Positions 1 through 5,656 of a stretch of DNA of 8,871 nucleotides are shown here, one piece after another. Each line of letters starts with the position of its first letter. Positions within the stretch are counted from its first letter, which is position 1. The stretch spans positions 1-8,871 of the forward strand of contig JAIUMT010000119.1 in NCBI GenBank assembly GCA_022565415.1, in the 5' to 3' direction. The notes beneath the pieces were generated by a model. The model searched no databases, was not told where the DNA came from, and was given only the letters and a program-made list of their open reading frames with translations. This DNA is from Balneolales bacterium. GTDB lineage: Bacteria > Bacteroidota > Rhodothermia > Balneolales > HLUCCA01. The position numbers were made by a program, and so were the translations under genes.

Positions 1-1
1 G

Positions 2-643
2 GTTTTAATCGATCGTGACTTTCACGCCATTACCATCGAAACCGATGAAGGGTTTGTAACCGACGGCTTGTACAACATTGGTACGTCAGAGGATTTCGGA
101 TGGGAGCTCACTCCGGGAAACTATGAGTCGAGAAGAACACAGGCTTTGGAAGACATTCGTACTAAAGGGGAAGCTCAGGGGCATTATACACTGCTCTTAC
201 ACGATCCATTTACTCGCTATGGCTATCGTGATGGAATTTTAATCGATTGGACGGCAGAAATTCTGGATTCTGTTAAAACGATGTATGGAGACCGACTTAA
301 GTTTGTGAACATTAGCGAGGCAGCCGATATATTGTCGGGCACAGGAACTTCTGCTCATGAAAACGACACAGATGTGCCCATAGCAGCCAAATTACATGCA
401 AATTATCCGAATCCGTTTAATCCGATTACACAGATTCCGTACACTGTGACCGAGTCGTCACATGTCGAAATAAATGTATATGATGTTCATGGTCGTAGGG
501 TAGCTCAACTGATAAATGGTATTGTAACACCTGGAGAACATCGGGTAGGTTTCGATGCGAGCGGACTCGCCTCGGGTGTATATGTTTACCAGCTCAAGAC
601 CCAATCACAGATTTTTACACGTTCGATGGTGTTGGTCAAGTAA
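2..643 (+). CDS. Secreted protein with T9SS C-terminal sorting domain, probable polysaccharide-deacetylase-like (5' end missing)
   Basis: The frame is open from base 2, so the start lies outside the window; 213 residues and a TAA stop are visible. The last ~83 residues (about 131-213) form a type IX secretion sorting domain. They begin with NYPNPFNP, continue with a beta strand ending in 'VYDVHGRRV', then 'GEHRVGFDASGLASGVYVYQL', and end in a basic residue. In FCB bacteria this domain sends a protein through the Por/T9SS machinery to the surface or medium. The upstream ~110 residues, with 'LLLHDPFTRYGYRDG' followed by a helix and a strand, resemble the C-terminal part of a NodB-fold deacetylase. 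The metal-binding motifs would lie upstream of the window, so this assignment is tentative. A Ser/Glu/Asp-rich linker (about residues 112-130) joins the two parts. The sorting domain is near certain; the enzyme identity is a guess from a fragment. Confidence 0.85.
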   Translation, partial: VLIDRDFHAITIETDEGFVTDGLYNIGTSEDFGWELTPGNYESRRTQALEDIRTKGEAQGHYTLLLHDPFTRYGYRDGILIDWTAEILDSVKTMYGDRLKFVNISEAADILSGTGTSAHENDTDVPIAAKLHANYPNPFNPITQIPYTVTESSHVEINVYDVHGRRVAQLINGIVTPGEHRVGFDASGLASGVYVYQLKTQSQIFTRSMVLVK

Positions 644-702
644 TGTTAATAGGATAGGTGTTAATTATTTCGCATAATACCGGTTAAAATCTAAGTTAAA
701 AT

Positions 703-706
703 GAGG
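703..706 (+). promoter_or_regulatory. Shine-Dalgarno-like GAGG for the amidase fusion gene
   Basis: GAGG ends 7 nt before the ATG at 714, a normal ribosome-binding spacing. It supports 714 as the start. A stop codon (TGA at 702-704) lies in frame just upstream, so no longer in-frame start exists. None of the other complete genes in the window has a comparable motif at a usable distance. Confidence 0.5.
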
Positions 707-713
707 CCTATAC

Positions 714-2495
714 ATGATTCTTATACTTATAGCGGCTATGTTGTTTATGAATCCGCAAATTGAAGACAATATGACCAGTAAGTCACTAAACGGGAAAGTC
801 ATAGTTGTTGATCCGGGCCATGGCGGAACGGCTGAAACCGACAGTTTTCGCGTTGGCCCGTCGGGGGAGCGCGAAGAATGGGTTAACTTGCGAGTTTCCC
901 TCCTATTGCGCGATTACCTTGAAGAAGCTGGCGCAACCGTACTCATGACCAGAACCGACGATTCTGCCGTTGAACTAGTCGATAGGGGTCAGCTTGCGAT
1001 CGACAACAACGCTGATTTATTCATTTCTGTGCATCATAACGCAACAGCCGACACATCCGTCAATTTTCCGATAATTTACTTTCACGGAAATACCTCCGAA
1101 AACAAAGCCAGTGTGTTGTTAGGACGGTATTTGGCAGATGAAATTCGATCCGACATGTTTGATGGGGTTACTCCGGTAAGTCTGGTGTCGGACCACGCCA
1201 TTTTCCCAACCCGCGGCGCTCGTGTATTGTCGAGTTCATATGGAATTCCAGGTGTAATCACGGAGGCCACATTTTTCACGAACGCAGCTGCAGAGGAACT
1301 CCTAAAAGACGAAGAATGGAATCGAATCGAGGCCCGGGCGCTGTTTAACGGAATTCAGCGCTTTTTCGAAAGTATAAATCCAGATCAGGGGATTATCCTC
1401 GATAAACATTCGATTACCGAAGTCGAGCCTTTGCCTGTTTTTCAGGAAGCTGAACGGATGAGGGATGAGGCGCTTCAGTGGAAGCAATTTGTCGATCAGG
1501 CCCGAGAACTACTCGAAAAAGAGAACGCCACAGAGGAGGATATCAGAAATGCGCTGGATCTTGCCACGAAATCGGTGCGTTACTTCCCCGATAGCTATGT
1601 TGCCAGGCAAGCCCATGAATTACGACGTGATGCATATCAACGTTTAAATGAGGATGTTGAGGCTACTAAAGTTCAAAACAGAATACATCAGTTTTTTGCT
1701 CCTATTACCGAACCAAACCGAACAAATTATGCAGAGATTCAGCTAAATCTGCCCGAAGAATCGACGAAAGAAGTGTCGGCGCTAATCCAAAACAGTCGGG
1801 GTGACATCCTGTTTGAGATGAACGCACAAAAGCAGGTTCCATCGGCCAGTGTAATTAAAATCCAGATATTGGCGGCGTTGTTGCTTGCACACGAAAATAG
1901 CACGATAGACATACATGATGTATATCAAATTCAGGAATCGGATGTCGTTGGCGGATCTGGCGAGTTGCAACACAATTGGCAAAATGTTCGATGGACATAC
2001 CTCGAATATGCCACAGAAATGATCCGTTCATCGGATAACATAGCCACTAATGTGGTAATACGTGCAGTTGGAATGGATGCCGTTAATGAATTAAGTACAC
2101 TTCATGGTGGAGAGCAAACACGATTGGCCAGGTACATGATGGACTTCGACGCTATTGCGGAAGGCCGACAAAACTATACCAGCGCTAGCGACATGAATCG
2201 TTTTTTGCTGGAAGTTTATCGCGGAAATGTGCTAAGTCCACAAAATTCTCGGTTACTTTTTGAAATCCTCGACAAGTGTGCAGATCAGACTATGATTCCG
2301 TCGGGAGTGCCGCCTCATATCACAGTTGCTAATAAAACCGGAACATTGGCATACTTCCGTGGCGACAGCGCAGCAGTGTTCGCCGACGAAACCTACTTTA
2401 TTTCAGTTTTTATTGAAAATTACTCGGATGTTCAAGAAGCAGAAAAGCTTGTGGCTGAATTAACGAAACAACTATTCTCGAAAATACTGGACTAA
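714..2495 (+). CDS. N-acetylmuramoyl-L-alanine amidase (Amidase_3) fused to a class A beta-lactamase-like serine hydrolase
   Basis: This 593-residue protein carries two cell-wall enzyme modules. Residues ~27-220 are a zinc Amidase_3 domain, which cuts the bond between MurNAc and L-Ala of the stem peptide. Expected zinc ligands are visible: H36 in DPGHGG, E54 in EEWVNL and H107 in SVHHNA. The catalytic Glu is E184 in TEATFFTN. Residues ~243-330 are a charged, mostly helical linker. Residues ~350-593 match the penicillin-recognising serine hydrolase fold: S379-V-I-K382 (SxxK), S440-D-N442 (SDN) and K541-T-G543 (KTG), with class A-like spacing. The canonical omega-loop ExxLN is absent; the region reads MMDFDAIAEGRQNYTSASDM. 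The N-terminus is hydrophobic (residues 1-12) but very short and lacks basic residues, so export is likely but the signal is atypical. Both domains are complete. True beta-lactamase activity, D-Ala carboxypeptidase activity or penicillin sensing are all possible for the second module. Confidence 0.9.
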   Translation: MILILIAAMLFMNPQIEDNMTSKSLNGKVIVVDPGHGGTAETDSFRVGPSGEREEWVNLRVSLLLRDYLEEAGATVLMTRTDDSAVELVDRGQLAIDNNADLFISVHHNATADTSVNFPIIYFHGNTSENKASVLLGRYLADEIRSDMFDGVTPVSLVSDHAIFPTRGARVLSSSYGIPGVITEATFFTNAAAEELLKDEEWNRIEARALFNGIQRFFESINPDQGIILDKHSITEVEPLPVFQEAERMRDEALQWKQFVDQARELLEKENATEEDIRNALDLATKSVRYFPDSYVARQAHELRRDAYQRLNEDVEATKVQNRIHQFFAPITEPNRTNYAEIQLNLPEESTKEVSALIQNSRGDILFEMNAQKQVPSASVIKIQILAALLLAHENSTIDIHDVYQIQESDVVGGSGELQHNWQNVRWTYLEYATEMIRSSDNIATNVVIRAVGMDAVNELSTLHGGEQTRLARYMMDFDAIAEGRQNYTSASDMNRFLLEVYRGNVLSPQNSRLLFEILDKCADQTMIPSGVPPHITVANKTGTLAYFRGDSAAVFADETYFISVFIENYSDVQEAEKLVAELTKQLFSKILD

Positions 2496-2498
2496 AAC

Positions 2499-3425
2499 CT
2501 AGCTTTTTAGGTCATTTAAAACAGCTTCAGGAAGTGGAATTTCAATAGAAATTCGGGTTCCTTTGTCGAGTTCCGATTCAATCCAAAATCGTCCGCCAAG
2601 TTTTTTAGTTATGAAGTAAGCTTTGGTTAATCCAAATCCGCCACCCATAGTTCTGATTTTATTTCGAACATTACTCGCCCGGAATCCGAAATTTATCACC
2701 TGTTCGATTTCGTCTTCAGGAATTCCATACCCCGAGTCTTCACATACAAATCGTAAATTCTTATTAGTTATCACAATTCCTATGGTGATGTCGCCACCTG
2801 GAGGGGTGTACTTCCGGGCATTGGCAATGATGTCGCGAACCACATCTTTAAGCAAAAAAGGCATGGCGATGTAGCCAGAAAGTTCACTATCTATACTAAG
2901 ACTTACAAGGTAATCACGTTCTTCTTGCTCTGCGATGTTGTAAATAATTCGGTAACGACCATTACTCGACTTCTCCATCGCGTAAAAGAACTTCCTGAAG
3001 TCCTCTTCGAACTCCTTCATGGTAAAAATTTCCCATTTATCGGGCGACTCGTACCGTGCAGCGAGTTCAGCTATTCTAACATCAAACACACTGAATATAT
3101 CATCTAGCGTGCTTCGGAGTTGCTTGTAGTTGTCTTTGGAACAAAATTCGGGCTTTTTCGCCTCAAAAACCTGTAGAGAGTTAAGTACATCAGATTTAAG
3201 AAGATTCAGGCTGTCTGGATTAAACACTTTTCGATTATTTGAACGAATAGCATCTGATTGGCGGAAAATCTCGGTTAGCGGACCACGAAAGGCATTATGA
3301 GGTCCGGCCTCATCCTCAATTATCTGAATGATTCCGCTTATTACAGAAAGGACATTCAAAAATGAATGCATTTCTAGTTCGAAAATTTGATTTTCATCGA
3401 ACGTAATGGACTTATCAAATTCCAT
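2499..3425 (-). CDS. Soluble orphan histidine kinase with HATPase_c domain
   Basis: The 308-residue protein has the architecture of a minimal sensor kinase. Near the N-terminus 'LEMHSFLNVLSVISGIIQII' looks like a phospho-acceptor H-box (H20, N24) at the start of a dimerisation helix. A variable helical stretch follows (about 45-180). The ATP-binding domain covers about 185-300: N-box around N202 (DIIANARKYTPPGG), G1 box D230-SGYG, F-box near F247, G2 box G261-GGFGL, and a closing strand 'GTRISIEIPLP'. I see no transmembrane helix, PAS, GAF, HAMP or receiver domain, so it should act in the cytoplasm and take its signal through the 45-180 region or a partner. No response regulator is adjacent. 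It converges on the amidase fusion gene with only 3 bp between stop codons. Its start (ATG, complement 3423-3425) is the first in-frame Met; no clear ribosome-binding site is seen. Kinase assignment is firm, the signal is unknown. Confidence 0.88.
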   Translation of the reverse strand: MEFDKSITFDENQIFELEMHSFLNVLSVISGIIQIIEDEAGPHNAFRGPLTEIFRQSDAIRSNNRKVFNPDSLNLLKSDVLNSLQVFEAKKPEFCSKDNYKQLRSTLDDIFSVFDVRIAELAARYESPDKWEIFTMKEFEEDFRKFFYAMEKSSNGRYRIIYNIAEQEERDYLVSLSIDSELSGYIAMPFLLKDVVRDIIANARKYTPPGGDITIGIVITNKNLRFVCEDSGYGIPEDEIEQVINFGFRASNVRNKIRTMGGGFGLTKAYFITKKLGGRFWIESELDKGTRISIEIPLPEAVLNDLKS

Positions 3426-3853
3426 ATTGAATTTAGCTGTTTTAGAAGACTCTCAAATCTATTTTGTGATGACCTATCACTAAGATATCGTAAGCCGAAT
3501 TACAATGCAGGAAAATTATGTCAAACCTTTAAAATGAAATCTATCCAGACAAATACATACAGTTGCACGTTGTTTTGCATAAGCGCCTGCCTGAAAGCGG
3601 AAGATTAACGACCGGATTAACATATGTTGCTAACCTGTACACAAATTGCTTCATTTTTTATCATTGAGGTGCTCGTTGAATCGAATTCCCCGTATTTTCA
3701 GGACGAAATTGAAAAAATGTCGCGATAAAACGCCGTTACAGACGCAAAACGCAAGCCAACGATTGAGCTTATTGCTGATTCACTGCGATTTTAATTCCGG
3801 CAACTATCGTGTATCATCTGCAAGTATACAATTAACGCCTAACCGCCCGATCT
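3426..3853. other. Divergent intergenic region, no gene
   Basis: These 428 bp separate the kinase gene (leftward) and the membrane protein gene (rightward) and should hold both promoters. I see no protein with recognisable motifs on either strand. Visible small structures are an interrupted palindrome GTGAT-N5-ATCAC at 3466-3480, a direct repeat of GATTAAC (3603-3609 and 3615-3621), and a 10-bp palindrome AACATATGTT (3619-3628). No promoter pair stands out well enough to call. Confidence 0.6.
3466..3480. repeat. Interrupted palindrome GTGAT-N5-ATCAC upstream of the kinase gene
   Basis: A perfect 5+5 bp inverted repeat with a 5-bp spacer lies 40-55 bp upstream of the kinase start codon, on the side where its promoter should be. 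The size and position suit a dimeric repressor or activator site, but 5-bp arms arise by chance fairly often. Confidence 0.3.
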
Positions 3854-5389
3854 ATGGAACCCCTCTCCGACTTAATGGCCAATTCACATATTCTGAATCA
3901 GTTTTGGCTAACGTTTCTGATGGTCACTTCGATGGTGCTCGTTTCCCGAACTTTTGTGGCCGGAACCCGATATTCGCCCATCTTAATTATCGTCGTCTTC
4001 GGACTATTAATGGGTTATATACTTACTCAAACAGGAATGGCTACCCCCGGGCTGAGGGAATTTCCAATCGTCGACTTCACCAGTAAAGTAACCATCACAG
4101 CGTTGATTGCATCGTTCTTCGTTGGCGGACAAGAGCTACGGAAACTCATCGGCGACAAAGAAATCGACAAAACCGATATCGTTGTTCAGTCTGAGCAAGA
4201 GTTATTTTTGGGTACAAAATTTACTCAATTTATGTTCCTAGTTCGGGCGTTTTTCATTTTGATCGGAATTGAATCTATTAAACGGGTCGTGGTTGGAATC
4301 AACACCGGTGCTCCGCTGGACTCATTTTACCCAATTCTCGGCTACATCGGTCTGGTCGGCTCCATCATCCTAATCGACCCCAAAGCCCGAATAACGAATA
4401 AAGCCCAATATATCCGCAAAGGGATTCTCGAAACCGCGATCATTCTCGGCGTGCTCGTTGCCGCATTCTACATCGCCGCCGCCATCAAACCGCACTTGGC
4501 CCTCCCCGAAATCTTTTTTGCAATGGTGCTTTCCGTAACAATAGGCATGGTTTTCTCGAACTGGAAGCTTGGTCCGACCATTCGATCGCTCCTCTTTGCT
4601 GGAATCCCGGTTGTACTTGCCGCCAATTTCATGGTCGGTGGCTCACGCATCGCAGAAGCCTTCGCCTTAACTGGAATGACATCCGTGCTCTCTTACGGAT
4701 TTTTCGGACAACTTTTCTGGATGTTCGGAGGTCTGTCGATACTGATTTGGCTCGGAAAAGCCAATAACATCCGAAATTTAGCTCCCGGAATGGCCGGATC
4801 CCTTTCCCACTCGGGCCTAACCGGAGCCTGCACCGCGGGAGATCTAGGCGCCGAAGCAGCCGTGCGAGCACCCATCATGATTAATGTCCCGTTTATCGGG
4901 CATATTTTCGTGTTTTCCCTACTCGCAGCCAGCGCAACAGCCGGCGCATTACTCATTCCGTACACCATTCTCATCGTCCTGGCCGGACTCGGATTCACGT
5001 ACTGGGCAATTCGCGTCTTAAAGAACGCCTCCGGCAAAGACACCCTCGAAATTAAGGGTCTGATGTTGTTTTCGTTGGGATGGCAGTTAACTGCGGTATT
5101 CGGAGGTCTTCTCGTTCTGTTTCTGGGTGGAATGGCACTCAACGATTCTGTAATGGCGACGGCATCAGCCCTATCGCACTTCGGACTCTTCGCCGCAATT
5201 CAGGAAGGGATGTTTGGTCCGCAGGCTGCCGGAATGATAGCCTTCGTATTTGCCATGCCATTTCTAGTGCACCCACTGGTGTTTGGGATTTTTGGCAAAG
5301 CAGCAGAAAATAATGGGGTGATGCCAGAGAAGATTGTCTATTCGTTGGCCTTCATTGGAATAGCTGGTATGATTTACGCACTTTTTTAA
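3854..5389 (+). CDS. Polytopic membrane protein of unknown family, transporter-like
   Basis: The 511-residue protein is very hydrophobic with about 12-14 membrane segments (roughly 15-31, 42-60, 79-92, 124-141, 157-174, 189-211, 219-235, 245-264, 275-299, 344-368, 369-388, 402-427, 457-482, 493-510). I do not recognise a family. The most distinctive part is a polar Gly/Ser/Thr-rich loop at about 309-342 containing PGMAGSLSHSGLTG and ending in AEAAVRAP, between membrane segments. Conserved-looking loops of this kind often form re-entrant substrate or ion sites in secondary transporters. Segments with 'FGLLMGYIL' and later 'FFVGGQELRK' resemble cation/proton antiporter-type helices, but this is weak. 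The start at 3854 is the first ATG of the frame; M8 at 3875 is an alternative, and neither has a Shine-Dalgarno motif. C-ending codons look more frequent than in the neighbouring genes, by eye. It stands alone, with long gaps on both sides. Confidence 0.85.
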   Translation: MEPLSDLMANSHILNQFWLTFLMVTSMVLVSRTFVAGTRYSPILIIVVFGLLMGYILTQTGMATPGLREFPIVDFTSKVTITALIASFFVGGQELRKLIGDKEIDKTDIVVQSEQELFLGTKFTQFMFLVRAFFILIGIESIKRVVVGINTGAPLDSFYPILGYIGLVGSIILIDPKARITNKAQYIRKGILETAIILGVLVAAFYIAAAIKPHLALPEIFFAMVLSVTIGMVFSNWKLGPTIRSLLFAGIPVVLAANFMVGGSRIAEAFALTGMTSVLSYGFFGQLFWMFGGLSILIWLGKANNIRNLAPGMAGSLSHSGLTGACTAGDLGAEAAVRAPIMINVPFIGHIFVFSLLAASATAGALLIPYTILIVLAGLGFTYWAIRVLKNASGKDTLEIKGLMLFSLGWQLTAVFGGLLVLFLGGMALNDSVMATASALSHFGLFAAIQEGMFGPQAAGMIAFVFAMPFLVHPLVFGIFGKAAENNGVMPEKIVYSLAFIGIAGMIYALF

Positions 5390-5485
5390 ATGAAACTGCT
5401 TATTTGTTGACTCAAAACAGGTTGGGGTATAGTCTTAGTTATTGCACAGCAAGGAAATAGCCGCAGTCGAGTAAATTGTGCATTT

Positions 5486-5520
5486 GACACGTTTGTGACA
5501 ATAGTTGGCACGTTTGTGCC
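5486..5520. promoter_or_regulatory. Two pseudo-palindromes with CACGTTTGTG core, 21 bp apart (candidate tandem operator)
   Basis: GACACGTTTGTGAC (5486-5499) and GGCACGTTTGTGCC (5507-5520) share the core CACGTTTGTG. The second is a perfect 5+5 bp inverted repeat around GTTT; the first keeps CAC/GTG symmetry with one outer mismatch. Their start-to-start distance is 21 bp, two helical turns, which would place two dimeric DNA-binding proteins on the same face. They lie about 140-170 bp upstream of the RCC1-type gene. This is an inference from sequence symmetry alone. Confidence 0.45.
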
Positions 5521-5550
5521 TATTAATGTGCCCATATTTAGACCAACAAA

Positions 5551-5593
5551 ACAATTGATCCCTGTCAGACTTTCATGTCTGATTCAAAATTGT
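5551..5593 (+). repeat. Two-tier imperfect hairpin upstream of the RCC1-type gene
   Basis: The inner stem is TCAGAC (5565-5570) with GTCTGA (5577-5582) around a 6-nt loop. An outer stem of ACAATT (5551-5556) with AATTGT (5588-5593) closes the same structure across an internal loop. No T-run follows, so it is not a typical terminator. It sits 64 nt before the ATG at 5657 and may be part of the leader RNA or a protein-binding site. Confidence 0.4.
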
Positions 5594-5656
5594 CAGGTCG
5601 GTATTGCTGGGGAGCATTTCACTCGACGAGGGATCTAAAATTAATCCAGTTGGTTT

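Noticed and set aside
701..763. Short frame MRPIHDSYTYSG... overlapping the amidase start
   Set aside because: It has only 20 codons and ends inside the amidase gene; no ribosome-binding site. It is kept only as part of the start-site question.
714..2495. Calling the fusion gene an antibiotic resistance beta-lactamase
   Set aside because: The fold motifs fit, but the canonical ExxLN loop is missing and the fusion to an amidase points to a cell-wall role; resistance cannot be claimed from sequence.
2497..2512. ACCTA/TAGGT hairpin at the convergent gene junction as a bidirectional terminator
   Set aside because: The stem is only 5 bp and A/T-rich, with no proper T-run after it.
3387..3608. 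Open frame of 73 codons on the + strand across the kinase start
   Set aside because: It begins inside the kinase gene on the opposite strand and the product has no recognisable pattern.
3646..4086. Open frame of 146 codons on the + strand overlapping the start of the membrane protein gene
   Set aside because: Its second half lies inside the membrane gene in another frame, and its product is Arg/Asn/Ser-rich without domain-like pattern. It looks like a shadow extended by chance into the intergenic region.
4693..5142. Open frame of 149 codons on the - strand inside the membrane protein gene
   Set aside because: It is antisense to a clear membrane protein; its Pro/Arg-rich composition is typical for the reverse strand of hydrophobic coding sequence.
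5484..5489. Perfect TTGACA -35-like hexamer upstream of the RCC1-type gene
   Set aside because: No -10-like hexamer lies 16-18 bp downstream, and this bacterial group often uses different promoter motifs.
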